Positions 1 through 8,543 of a stretch of DNA of 45,379 nt are shown piece after piece; within the stretch, counting starts at the first letter, position 1, and the number at the start of each line of letters is the position of its first letter. The notes beneath the pieces were generated by a model. That model was given only the letters and a program-made list of their open reading frames with translations. It was not told the DNA's origin and did no database searches. The stretch comes from Campylobacteraceae bacterium (GTDB lineage: Bacteria; Campylobacterota; Campylobacteria; Campylobacterales; Sulfurovaceae). The stretch covers positions 1-45,379 of the forward strand of contig JALXFN010000116.1 of NCBI GenBank assembly GCA_027068975.1, in the 5' to 3' direction. Both the position numbers and the translations under genes were made by a program.

Positions 1-48
1 ATATTATCTCATATATAAGCTTTTTTTTATATTATTTTTTGATTATTT

Positions 49-64
49 ATGTTAGAATTATACT
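49..64 (+). promoter_or_regulatory. Promoter of the asparagine-synthetase-like gene
   Basis: A -10 box TATACT at 59-64 is preceded by ATGTTAGAAT and a T-rich stretch. The predicted transcript start is near 71, so the in-frame ATG at 65 would not be transcribed and the ATG at 83 is the better start. The same ATGTTArAAT block precedes the -10 boxes at 2804 and 11904. Confidence 0.5.
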
Positions 65-82
65 ATGAGAGAAAGGACATCA

Positions 83-1927
83 ATGAAAAACTTTTTTGGA
101 TTTATTGATTACAGAAAAAACGATTTTTCTATAGAGAGTAATGTTAATCATAAAAAGACTTATTACTATGAATATCAAGAGTATAATATATTTTTATCCT
201 ATACAAAGCATAAAGAGTCTCACTCTATTGACAATAGAGAGACTTTACTGCTTTTCAATGGAAGAGTTTCAAATAGGTCTTTCTTGATTTCAAAGCTTAA
301 TATTTCAAATAACTCCTTACCTACTATTGACCTTATCAACCAAGCCTATTTGGTATGGGGGAAGGATGTAGTTAAATATTTAGAAGGAGACTTCACACTT
401 ATCATTTTTGATAAAATTAACAAATATTTAATTTTATATAAAGATAAAATTGGAATTATTCCCTTAAGCTACTACTTCTCTAAAGAGCTTATTATTTTTG
501 GTAGTCGAATAAATGACTTTAAAAATGCTCCTGGTTTTACCCCTATTATAAGCAGAGATTCACTAGCTAACTATTTACAGTTCGGTTCCATCATACAACC
601 CAATACCATTTTAAAAGATTGCTATAAAGTCAAATCTGGAACATCTACCAACTTTGACTTGAGGAAAAAAGAGTACTTTAACACAACTCATTGGAGTTTG
701 GAGTCAGAATACAATACTAAAAAATTCCCTTTAGATGAATCTAAAATTGAAACTAAAATTATAAATGATGCAGAAGCACTACTTATCTCTGCCATTAAAA
801 AACCTAAAATAGAGAATAAAACCGTTGCACTCTCTTTAAGTGGTGGATATGACAGCTCAACCATTGCTGCTCTACTTAAAAATAGAAGTGACTACAATCT
901 TGAAACATTTACGATTGGTTTTGGTGATGATAACATAAATGAGGCACCTCATGCCAAGGCGATTGCTGAGCATTTAGGAAGCAAACATCATGAACACTAC
1001 TTTACGGCTAAAGATGTTACAAACATCATCCCTAAGCTCTCTGAAATTTATGATGAGCCTTTTTCTGACCATGCAGCTGCACCAACACTCTTAACTACAG
1101 AGATGATAAAAGCAGAGGGAATAGAAAATCTTTTTATCGGTGATGGAGGAGATGAAGTCTTTGCAACTGCAGATGATGTTCATTTTTTTAATCGCATTAT
1201 ATCTCTCCCCTATAATATAAGAAAAGCTCTAATAAATCCATTGAAAAATGTAAATATTGATGCCTTTCCTCTTTTGAGAGACATTAATAACCTTCCAACA
1301 AAATGTGAAAAACTACTCTCCATACTCTCTGCTAAAAATATTCCACAAATGACCAAAACTAGAATTATGACCTTTAGAGAAAAAGAGTTACAAACACTTA
1401 TTAAAGGCTATCATCAACCTATCTATACAACGTTTGATGAGATTGACTTTAACGGATACCATGAAACTGTTGATGAAATTATTGGTGTCTATTTTAAAAC
1501 AACCATGACCGATGGAGAGTTGGTTAAAAGCTACTCAGCAGCCAACCATAACAACATCTCTATTCATACTCCATTTTTAGATGAAAAACTCATCTCTTAT
1601 ATGGCAAAGGTTCCCTCGTCTATCAAAATAAAAAATGGCATTAAAAAATATGTTTTAAAAGAGATTGCCCATACCTATATACCTAAGAATCTTCTCGATA
1701 GACCTAAAAGTGGCTTTACTGTTCACTTTGATTCATGGATGAGAAATGAACTAAAAGAGCTTGTCTATGCACAAGTAAATAAAGAGAGGTTAGATAAAGA
1801 CAATATATTTAACTCTTATGATATAATTAAAATACGTGATGATTTCTACAACGGAAACAACAACTATAAAACCAGATTGTGGAGAATTTTTCTCTTTCAA
1901 CTTTGGTATGAAAATTTTAAAGGATAA
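83..1927 (+). CDS. Asparagine-synthetase-like ATP-dependent amide ligase without the glutaminase cysteine
   Basis: The fold is that of class B asparagine synthetase: an N-terminal Ntn (class II glutaminase) domain, residues about 1-200, then a synthetase domain with the PP-loop SGGYDSS at about 253-259, the acidic block GDGGDE and the C-terminal block RPKSGF. These support ATP-dependent adenylation of a carboxylate followed by amide formation. The protein begins MKNFFGF, so Cys2, the nucleophile that releases ammonia from glutamine, is missing. Beta-lactam synthetase and lasso-peptide cyclases show the same loss and use an amine rather than glutamine-derived ammonia. The start at 83 follows GAAAGGA; an in-frame ATG at 65 is disfavoured by the promoter position. 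In this polysaccharide context it may amidate a uronic acid or attach an amino compound, which is inference. The substrate is unknown. Confidence 0.85.
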   Translation: MKNFFGFIDYRKNDFSIESNVNHKKTYYYEYQEYNIFLSYTKHKESHSIDNRETLLLFNGRVSNRSFLISKLNISNNSLPTIDLINQAYLVWGKDVVKYLEGDFTLIIFDKINKYLILYKDKIGIIPLSYYFSKELIIFGSRINDFKNAPGFTPIISRDSLANYLQFGSIIQPNTILKDCYKVKSGTSTNFDLRKKEYFNTTHWSLESEYNTKKFPLDESKIETKIINDAEALLISAIKKPKIENKTVALSLSGGYDSSTIAALLKNRSDYNLETFTIGFGDDNINEAPHAKAIAEHLGSKHHEHYFTAKDVTNIIPKLSEIYDEPFSDHAAAPTLLTTEMIKAEGIENLFIGDGGDEVFATADDVHFFNRIISLPYNIRKALINPLKNVNIDAFPLLRDINNLPTKCEKLLSILSAKNIPQMTKTRIMTFREKELQTLIKGYHQPIYTTFDEIDFNGYHETVDEIIGVYFKTTMTDGELVKSYSAANHNNISIHTPFLDEKLISYMAKVPSSIKIKNGIKKYVLKEIAHTYIPKNLLDRPKSGFTVHFDSWMRNELKELVYAQVNKERLDKDNIFNSYDIIKIRDDFYNGNNNYKTRLWRIFLFQLWYENFKG

Positions 1928-1930
1928 CCC

Positions 1931-2761
1931 ATCGAAGTATGTATTGCACCGACCAACAATAAAGAGTATTCAGCCCCTACCTTAGCTTATGGAGAGTGGT
2001 CTGAAGAGAAACTGAATAATTTATATGAACTTATAAATAAACAGTTAACAAACCAAGACAAAAAAACCATTATTGTCTTAGAAATTGCACACTTTTCACT
2101 CCCTCTTGAAGAAGAGAACAAAGAGTGGGCCAAGAAAAATATGAAGTTTGCCAATGCACTGTGTGAAAGAATTATTCAAGAACATAAACATAAGTTTAGG
2201 ATTATTCCAACACTTCTACTTAACAACCTAGATGATGAAGATGGTGCTGAAACTTCTCAAGAGTTTATAGATGCCATGGTTGAAGGACAAAAGTATATTC
2301 GTAAAGAATCAGTGCGTCTAATCTCAGAACGTAACTTAAAAAATAGAGCCTTTAAAGCACTAAAAAAGAACCAAGCACTCTCGGAAAGTTTTATAAATAT
2401 TGATGGAAAAGCCTACTTAAAAGATGATGACTATAAACATGATTTAGCAGCAGGTTTTGTTAATGATGATGGAAAAATTATTCCAAGATGTGGTCTTATT
2501 TTAACAAGTTTTTTAGACATGGTTGCAAAACTTGCTAACGAAAGACTGCACCAAAAAGAGGGAGCTAATGTTCTCTTTGTTAGCTTCTCTGAGCAGTTCC
2601 ATGAGTACCAAAGAGTCAGACTGGGTGTAGATATTTACACTAGAACACATAAAAGTGCAACCATTCACCCCATAGTGATTCACTGGTCATACAACATAGA
2701 CCAATGCTTAACCTCATTTAGAGAGTGTAATACTCAAGAATGGCATGAAAAAGAACTATAA
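1931..2761 (+). CDS. Unknown cytosolic protein, apparent ATC start
   Basis: I do not recognise this protein. The first in-frame ATG is at 2141, but the frame is open from the stop of the preceding gene and reads like coding sequence (IEVCIAPTNNKEYSAPTLAY and onward), adding about 70 residues. No ATG, GTG or TTG occurs in that stretch. A strong ribosome binding site AAAGGA at 1919-1924 sits 6 nt before an ATC codon at 1931, so ATC is the most likely initiator. There is no signal peptide or membrane segment. The gene follows the asparagine-synthetase-like gene in the same reading frame with only 3 nt between stop and start, so the two are probably co-translated and may act on the same substrate. 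If ATC is not used, a 206-residue protein from 2141 remains. Confidence 0.6.
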   Translation: MEVCIAPTNNKEYSAPTLAYGEWSEEKLNNLYELINKQLTNQDKKTIIVLEIAHFSLPLEEENKEWAKKNMKFANALCERIIQEHKHKFRIIPTLLLNNLDDEDGAETSQEFIDAMVEGQKYIRKESVRLISERNLKNRAFKALKKNQALSESFINIDGKAYLKDDDYKHDLAAGFVNDDGKIIPRCGLILTSFLDMVAKLANERLHQKEGANVLFVSFSEQFHEYQRVRLGVDIYTRTHKSATIHPIVIHWSYNIDQCLTSFRECNTQEWHEKEL

Positions 2762-2794
2762 TATCACTTATTATATATTAGATTATATTTTTTT

Positions 2795-2809
2795 ATGTTA
2801 AAATATAAT
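2795..2809 (+). promoter_or_regulatory. Promoter of the first MBOAT gene
   Basis: A consensus -10 box TATAAT lies at 2804-2809 after ATGTTAAAA and an upstream run of T. The predicted transcript starts near 2816, 17 nt before the GTG start codon at 2833. There is no recognisable -35 box. Confidence 0.55.
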
Positions 2810-2832
2810 CAACTTTCATATTAGGAAAAACC

Positions 2833-4242
2833 GTGCTATTTAATAGTTATACATTTATATTTGTATTTTTACCCATAACATTTTTTATATATTTTTATTT
2901 AAACCAAAAGAGACTGACAGAAGCGAGTAAAGGTTTTCTCGTCTTTTCGAGTCTCTTTTTTTACTCTTGGTGGAATATCGCTTATCTGCCCATTATATTA
3001 TCATCTATGCTATTTAACTATATTCTTGGAAATAGTCTCAACAGCAATAGTAAAAATAAGCGTAGTAGATTTTCGAAAAAATCACTTCTTATTTTTGGAA
3101 TAGTCTCCAACCTTGCACTACTCGGTTATTTTAAATATTCTGATTTTTTTATTGAAAACTTTAACCTTGTTTTCTCTTCTGATGTTCCACTCTTACACTT
3201 GGCACTCCCTTTGGCAATCTCTTTCTTTACCTTTCAACAAATATCATATTTGGTCGATAGCTATAGAAAAGAGACAAAAGAGTATGACTTTTTAAACTAT
3301 GCTCTCTTTGTAACCTTTTTTCCTCAACTTATAGCAGGACCTATTGTTCACCATAAAGAGATGATGCCTCAGTTTGCTAAAACAAAAAATAAAATTAAAA
3401 ACCATAAAAACATAGCATTAGGTCTTTTTATCTTCTCCATAGGACTCTTTAAAAAAGTTGTCATCGCAGATACCTTTGCTGTATGGGCAACAGAGGGGTT
3501 CGATGTGGCTACCACCCTCAACCTCGTTGAAGCATGGTCAAGCTCACTATCCTATACCTTTCAACTCTATTTTGACTTCTCTGGCTATACCGACATGGCA
3601 ATTGGTGCTGCCCTGCTCTTTAACATTAAGCTACCTATTAACTTCAACAGTCCATACCAAGCCACCAGTATACAAGACTTTTGGCGACGATGGCACATGA
3701 CCTTAAGCAGATTTTTAAAAGACTATATCTACATCCCTTTAGGGGGGAATAGAAAAGGAGAGTTGAGAACCTATACTAATCTCTTGACTACTTTTATTAT
3801 TGGTGGTATTTGGCATGGTGCAGGTTGGACTTTTATTTTTTGGGGTTTCTTACATGGAATGGCATTGGTCATCAACCGAGCATGGAGTAAACTGGGTTTC
3901 AAACTTTGGTCTTGGTTTGCATGGTTTCTAACCTTTAACTTTGTCAATATCGCTTGGATATTTTTTAGAGCAAAAGAGTGGGACGATGCCATAAAAGTTT
4001 TAACAGCCATGTTTAATTTCTCAGATATAAAACTAACTGTTGATACTATTGAAATAGCTTACATTGCTCTATTTTTAGTCGTTATTTTCTTCAAAAATTC
4101 TAATGAGATTATCAAAATAAAGTTCTCTAAAAGTACCATACTTTTTATTACTACTTTCCTATTTGTACTCTCATTGCTACAACTAACCAATATCATGGTA
4201 CAAGCAGATAAAGTATCAGAATTTTTATATTTTAATTTCTAA
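2833..4242 (+). CDS. MBOAT O-acyltransferase, AlgI-like (copy 1)
   Basis: This polytopic membrane protein of 469 residues matches the AlgI/PatA branch of the MBOAT family. It has the block RRWHMTLS at 285-292 and the catalytic histidine in GGIWHGAGW (His328), with FDFSGYTDMAIG before them. AlgI-type proteins move acetyl groups across the inner membrane and hand them to a periplasmic SGNH transferase. The next gene encodes such a partner. The start is GTG at 2833 after TTAGGA. A close paralogue lies at 12976; the two are nearly identical through the first 350 residues and diverge at the C-terminus. Its probable job is O-acylation of the polysaccharide made here. Confidence 0.93.
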   Translation: MLFNSYTFIFVFLPITFFIYFYLNQKRLTEASKGFLVFSSLFFYSWWNIAYLPIILSSMLFNYILGNSLNSNSKNKRSRFSKKSLLIFGIVSNLALLGYFKYSDFFIENFNLVFSSDVPLLHLALPLAISFFTFQQISYLVDSYRKETKEYDFLNYALFVTFFPQLIAGPIVHHKEMMPQFAKTKNKIKNHKNIALGLFIFSIGLFKKVVIADTFAVWATEGFDVATTLNLVEAWSSSLSYTFQLYFDFSGYTDMAIGAALLFNIKLPINFNSPYQATSIQDFWRRWHMTLSRFLKDYIYIPLGGNRKGELRTYTNLLTTFIIGGIWHGAGWTFIFWGFLHGMALVINRAWSKLGFKLWSWFAWFLTFNFVNIAWIFFRAKEWDDAIKVLTAMFNFSDIKLTVDTIEIAYIALFLVVIFFKNSNEIIKIKFSKSTILFITTFLFVLSLLQLTNIMVQADKVSEFLYFNF

Positions 4243-4252
4243 AGGCTATCTA

Positions 4253-5242
4253 TTGAAAAATTTTATAATTATATTAATATCGTCATTTCTTGCTCTAGTA
4301 TGTTTTGAGCTATTTTTAAAATATTCCCCTTTTGAACTGGGGATATCTGCTACAAAATATGATGAGAAAATAGGTTTGTGGCACAAAGAGAATTTTCAAG
4401 AGTATATTATTGAAGAGTGCTACAAAAACAGATATAGCTACGATGAAAAAGGTCTACCAAGCAATATTATCCCCTATGATTCAAATAAAAAAGATGTTAT
4501 TCTTATTGGTGACTCCAACGTTGAAGCTCAAATGGTTAAAAACGAATACATTATGCACAACTCACTAGCAAAAGCATTCAATTACAAATACAACTTCATC
4601 AACTATGGACTAGCAGGTACAAGCCCCACTCAACAACTGGTCATACTTCAAGAAAAAGTAGACCTGAGCAACACAAAATATCTCCTTCAATTTATAGATA
4701 TTGAAGGAGATTTACTGGATGTAGACAGTAAAAACTTAAGTTCACTAGCAAGACCAAAGGTCTATGTAGAGTTTGATAACCTTGATGAGTACACCATTAT
4801 ACCCCCAAGAGAAGAGACACTCTTTGATAAAATTAGTGATAAACTTAACTATTATCAAAGCTATCTATTTGTAAAAAAAACCCTATACTTCCTAAAAAGT
4901 AAGCTAACTAGCAAAAAAGAAGCTACTCCTCAAACCAAAGAAGAAGCTGACCTTAGTAAAAACTGGTTGTACCTAAAGGGAGCCATATATCAAACAGCTA
5001 AACTTGTCAAATCTATAAATAGCAAGATACAATATAAACTTGTTCTTCGTAGTAAAAGTGAAAAGAACAAAGCCATCATGAAAAAATTTCTTCATGAGCA
5101 AAATATAGACTTTTTCTTCTTAAATGAGACAGCCAAAGAGCTAAATCTTAAACTAGACTCATTTACGTGTGATAGTCACTGGACAAGTAAAGCACACCAA
5201 AATATTGCTAAAATCATTAAAGATATAGAGTTTATTAAGTAA
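4253..5242 (+). CDS. Membrane-anchored SGNH-type protein, probable acetyltransferase partner of the MBOAT
   Basis: One N-terminal membrane segment (residues about 3-22) is followed by a periplasmic domain. SGNH landmarks are visible: block I IGDSNVEAQ with Gly86-Asp87-Ser88, a glycine-containing block NYGLAGTSP, and the C-terminal DSHW with Asp307 and His309. This is the arrangement of AlgJ/AlgX-like proteins, which transfer the acetyl group delivered by AlgI-type MBOATs. The start is TTG at 4253 preceded by AAAGG at 4241-4245; the gene lies 10 nt after the MBOAT stop, so the two are co-transcribed. The protein shows no close likeness to the SGNH-like protein encoded after the second MBOAT. 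The substrate is not known. Confidence 0.75.
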   Translation: MKNFIIILISSFLALVCFELFLKYSPFELGISATKYDEKIGLWHKENFQEYIIEECYKNRYSYDEKGLPSNIIPYDSNKKDVILIGDSNVEAQMVKNEYIMHNSLAKAFNYKYNFINYGLAGTSPTQQLVILQEKVDLSNTKYLLQFIDIEGDLLDVDSKNLSSLARPKVYVEFDNLDEYTIIPPREETLFDKISDKLNYYQSYLFVKKTLYFLKSKLTSKKEATPQTKEEADLSKNWLYLKGAIYQTAKLVKSINSKIQYKLVLRSKSEKNKAIMKKFLHEQNIDFFFLNETAKELNLKLDSFTCDSHWTSKAHQNIAKIIKDIEFIK

Positions 5243-5320
5243 TTGAACTAGCCCATCTATATTCACTTTTAGTAATGGTAACATTTAACTTTATTTATTA
5301 ATTTATAACAATTTATGTGA

Positions 5321-5326
5321 TATACT
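5321..5326 (+). promoter_or_regulatory. Promoter (-10 box) of the first DUF285-repeat gene
   Basis: TATACT at 5321-5326, in GTGATATACT, lies in an AT-rich 118-bp gap. The predicted transcript start is near 5333, and the ribosome site AAAGGA precedes the ATG at 5361. Confidence 0.45.
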
Positions 5327-5360
5327 AATTTGTTCTAAATAAATTAATAAAGGAATTAAA

Positions 5361-6722
5361 ATGAAAAAAACCATATCTCTTTTACTGTTTGCAAATATTC
5401 TTTTTGCAAGTGATTCATCTATTGCATTAGGAAAAAAAGTTTCCAGTCATGTCGATAAACGTGCATCGAACTACCACTTAATATCTGCATCAAGTGGTGA
5501 TACTATTACCACTATCTTAAACAGCAAAGATGATAATGCTGACTTATATGTAGCTGTTGGCTACAGACCAACAGCTAATGCAAATGATTGTCATTCAACC
5601 AACTCTGGAACAAAAGCCGATGAGTGTTCAATAACACTAGAACAAGATGCTAGAGTCTATGTACGTGTTTATGGACGCAAAGCAACAGACTATGATATAA
5701 CCGTAACAAACCCTCAAGTACATGGAGAGCCTATCACCCGTGAACAGTTAAAAGTGATGATTGAAAATGGTGAAGATGTCACCAAGGTAAATACTTCTCA
5801 AATTACTGATATGAGTCATTTATTTGAACATGCAAGAACTTTTAATCAAGACATTAGTAACTGGGATGTTTCTAATGTTACAAATATGTCTTATATGTTT
5901 TTTCCAGATGGTGATGGTAGTCAATATAAGTTTAAAAATCATGACTTACGTAAATGGAATGTAAAAAAAGTAACAAATCATGAGTTCTTTTTTGATAGTT
6001 TTTTAGCACAGACCAATATCGAACCAAACTGGATTGATAAACCTGCTAACTGTTTAACAAAAAATGAACTTAGAAGAAAAATAAAAAATCATGAAGATGT
6101 TACACAAGTTGATACTTCTTGTATTACCGACATGAGTTTTTTATTTGCAGGTCAACGTGATTTTAACCAAGACATCAGTAATTGGGATGTTTCTAATGTT
6201 ACAAACATGAAACGTATGTTTTGGAATGCCAATTCATTTAATCAATACATAGGTAACTGGGATGTATCTAAGGTTACAGACATGCACTCTATGTTTGAGA
6301 ACGCAGGTAGTTTCAATCAAAACATTAGGAAATGGAATGCTGAAAATGTTATGAACTTTGTAAATATGTTTCAGGGAGCAGATGCAATGGAAAGAAAAAA
6401 CAAACCAATAGAACTTTTTGACGAGCAGATAATGAATCCATCTGGTTATGTCTATAAAGGCGATTCAAAATACTACGAAATACCTGTATCAAGTGGTGAC
6501 ACTATTACCACTAAACTAAAGAGCCTATATGATGGTAGTAATGCTGACTTATATGTAGGAGTAGGCTACAGACCAAAAAGTAATAAAAATGATTGTAGCT
6601 CAACCAACCCTGGTACACAAGATGAAAAGTGTTCAGTAACAGTAGATAGTGATACTACAGTTTATGTACGTATTTATGGACGTAAATCAACAAACTATTT
6701 TGCATTTATAACCAAACAATAA
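5361..6722 (+). CDS. Secreted DUF285 (BspA-type repeat) surface protein with PPC-like domains, copy 1
   Basis: A signal peptide MKKTISLLLFANILFA is followed by a PPC-like domain (residues about 20-113, with NADLYV and paired cysteines), a central block of about 25-residue repeats built on FNQDISNWDVSNVTNM (DUF285, BspA-like), and a second PPC-like domain at the C-terminus (about 370-453). DUF285 repeats form leucine-rich-repeat-like solenoids on bacterial surfaces; PPC domains are common in secreted proteins. A role in adhesion or matrix binding is inference. The ATG at 5361 follows AAAGGA. The neighbour at 6805 is a longer paralogue, and several hundred bases of repeat-encoding DNA are almost identical between them, which points to recent duplication or gene conversion. 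Confidence 0.85.
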   Translation: MKKTISLLLFANILFASDSSIALGKKVSSHVDKRASNYHLISASSGDTITTILNSKDDNADLYVAVGYRPTANANDCHSTNSGTKADECSITLEQDARVYVRVYGRKATDYDITVTNPQVHGEPITREQLKVMIENGEDVTKVNTSQITDMSHLFEHARTFNQDISNWDVSNVTNMSYMFFPDGDGSQYKFKNHDLRKWNVKKVTNHEFFFDSFLAQTNIEPNWIDKPANCLTKNELRRKIKNHEDVTQVDTSCITDMSFLFAGQRDFNQDISNWDVSNVTNMKRMFWNANSFNQYIGNWDVSKVTDMHSMFENAGSFNQNIRKWNAENVMNFVNMFQGADAMERKNKPIELFDEQIMNPSGYVYKGDSKYYEIPVSSGDTITTKLKSLYDGSNADLYVGVGYRPKSNKNDCSSTNPGTQDEKCSVTVDSDTTVYVRIYGRKSTNYFAFITKQ

Positions 6723-6782
6723 TCACTTATACTCCAAGAGAGGTGACCATCGAGTCCCTTTCTTGTTCTACAAAAAAGTAAA
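6721..6782 (+). repeat. Direct repeat downstream of surface-protein gene, copy 1
   Basis: This 62-bp stretch just after the stop codon recurs at 8411-8472 with a single visible difference, a C for A at 6751/8441. The identity continues into the 3' ends of the two genes. The gene plus its 3' flank was therefore duplicated as a tandem unit of about 1.69 kb. Confidence 0.85.
6735..6765 (+). terminator. Stem-loop after the first surface-protein gene
   Basis: CAAGAGAGG at 6735-6743 can pair with CCTTTCTTG at 6757-6765, a 9-bp stem with one G-U pair and a 13-nt loop. The downstream sequence is only weakly T-rich, so it may be a processing or stabilising hairpin rather than a strong terminator. Confidence 0.45.
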
Positions 6783-6804
6783 TAAAACTTATGAAGGAAT
6801 TCCA

Positions 6805-8412
6805 ATGAAAAAAACCATATCTCTCTTATTATTTGCAAATCTACTGTTTGCAAGTGACTTACCTATTGTATCAGGAGAAAATGTCTCTGCTCATGTCGAT
6901 AAAGGTACATCAAACTACCACTTAATACTTGCAGCAAGTGGTGACACAATTACCACTAAAGTATCCAACCTAGATGATAATGCTGACTTATATGTAGGAG
7001 TCGGTTACAGACCAAAAAGTAGTAAGAATGATTGTAAATCAACCAACTCTGGAACGCAAATCGAAGAGTGTTCAGTAACACTAGATAAAAAGGCTAGAGT
7101 CTATGTACGGGTTCATGGACGAAGAACAACAGACTATAGTATAACCGTAACAAAATCTCAAGTAAATAATGCTCCCCTCACCCGTGAACAGTTGGAGGCA
7201 ATGATTGAGAATGGTGACGATGTTACCAATGTAAATACTTCTCAAATTACTGATATGAGTGGCTTATTTGCATTTAACGTTGATTTCAATCAAGACATTA
7301 GTAACTGGGATGTTTCTAATGTTACAACTATGAGTGCTATGTTTTTAGCTGCTACTTCTTTTAATCAAGATATTAGTAACTGGGATGTTTCTAATGTTAC
7401 AAAGATGAAAGATATGTTTTGGTCTGCTTATCGCTTTAACCAACCTATAGGTAATTGGGATGTTTCTAATGTTACAAATATGGCTGGTATGTTTCAGATG
7501 AAAAATAGCTTTGGAGATTTCAATCAAGATATTAGTAACTGGGATGTATCTAACGTTACAGACATGAGTGCTATGTTTCTTCAAGGTAGGGGCTATCACC
7601 CTGGTAGACATTATAACTTTAAAAATCATGACCTAAGTAAATGGAATGTAAAAAAGGTAACATACCACAAAAACTTCTTTAATATTGACCATACCCATAA
7701 TAACATAGAACCAAACTGGATTGATAAACCTGCTAACTGTTTAACAAAAAATGAACTTAGAAGAAAAATAAAAAATCATGAAGATGTTACACAAGTTGAT
7801 ACCTCTTGTATTACTGATATGAGTTTTTTATTTTCAGGTCAACGTGATTTTAACCAAGACATCAGTAACTGGGATGTTTCTAATGTTACAAACATGAAAC
7901 GTATGTTTTGGAATGCCAATTCATTTAATCAATACATAGGTAACTGGGATGTATCTAACGTTACAGACATGCACTCTATGTTTGAGAATGCAGGTAGTTT
8001 CAATCAAGACATTAGTAAGTGGAATGTTACAAGTATTAACAACTTTAGAAATATGTTTTATGAAGCAAATGCAATGGAAGAGAAAAACAAACCAAAGAAA
8101 CTTTTTCCAGGAAATGTAGAAACACTAGTAAACGAATACACTTCTGTATCTAAACGTCATTCAAAATACTACGAAATACCTGTATCAAGTGGTGACACTA
8201 TTACTACTAAAGTATCTAACTTAGATGATAATGCTGACTTATATGTAGGTGTAGGCTACAGACCAAAAAGTAGTAAAAATGATTGTAAATCAACCAACTC
8301 GGGAACACAAATTGAAGAGTGTTCAGTAACGGTAAATAGTGATACTACCGTTTATGTACGTATTTATGGACGTAAATCAACAAACTATTTTGCATTTATA
8401 ACCAAACAATAA
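6805..8412 (+). CDS. Secreted DUF285 (BspA-type repeat) surface protein with PPC-like domains, copy 2
   Basis: This paralogue of the preceding gene has the same layout: signal peptide, N-terminal PPC-like domain, a repeat block with more FNQDISNWDVSNVTNM units (about seven against four or five), and a C-terminal PPC-like domain. The start is the ATG at 6805, preceded by AAGGA and followed directly by the signal peptide; an in-frame TTG at 6763 lies inside the upstream stem-loop and is unlikely. The segment 7722-7990 is almost identical to 6036-6300. The variable repeat number is what unequal recombination between repeats would produce. Ligand and exact location are unknown; export to the periplasm or cell surface is likely. 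Confidence 0.85.
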   Translation: MKKTISLLLFANLLFASDLPIVSGENVSAHVDKGTSNYHLILAASGDTITTKVSNLDDNADLYVGVGYRPKSSKNDCKSTNSGTQIEECSVTLDKKARVYVRVHGRRTTDYSITVTKSQVNNAPLTREQLEAMIENGDDVTNVNTSQITDMSGLFAFNVDFNQDISNWDVSNVTTMSAMFLAATSFNQDISNWDVSNVTKMKDMFWSAYRFNQPIGNWDVSNVTNMAGMFQMKNSFGDFNQDISNWDVSNVTDMSAMFLQGRGYHPGRHYNFKNHDLSKWNVKKVTYHKNFFNIDHTHNNIEPNWIDKPANCLTKNELRRKIKNHEDVTQVDTSCITDMSFLFSGQRDFNQDISNWDVSNVTNMKRMFWNANSFNQYIGNWDVSNVTDMHSMFENAGSFNQDISKWNVTSINNFRNMFYEANAMEEKNKPKKLFPGNVETLVNEYTSVSKRHSKYYEIPVSSGDTITTKVSNLDDNADLYVGVGYRPKSSKNDCKSTNSGTQIEECSVTVNSDTTVYVRIYGRKSTNYFAFITKQ

Positions 8413-8472
8413 TCACTTATACTCCAAGAGAGGTGACCATAGAGTCCCTTTCTTGTTCTACAAAAAAGTAAA
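8411..8472 (+). repeat. Direct repeat downstream of surface-protein gene, copy 2
   Basis: Second copy of the 62-bp 3' flank described at 6721-6782. Confidence 0.85.
8425..8455 (+). terminator. Stem-loop after the second surface-protein gene
   Basis: The same 9-bp stem as at 6735-6765, with CAAGAGAGG at 8425-8433 and CCTTTCTTG at 8447-8455. It lies between convergent genes, where a transcription end is expected. Confidence 0.45.
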
Positions 8473-8543
8473 CAGAGCTTCTTAAACTTATTTCAAAACT
8501 CCACTTAACATCTTATTCTTTCTTTCTAGTTTTTACAAAACAC

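Noticed and set aside
5800-8060. Regularly spaced repeats that could be taken for a CRISPR array
   Set aside because: They are in-frame codons of DUF285 protein repeats, vary in sequence and spacing, and have no unique spacers of constant length.
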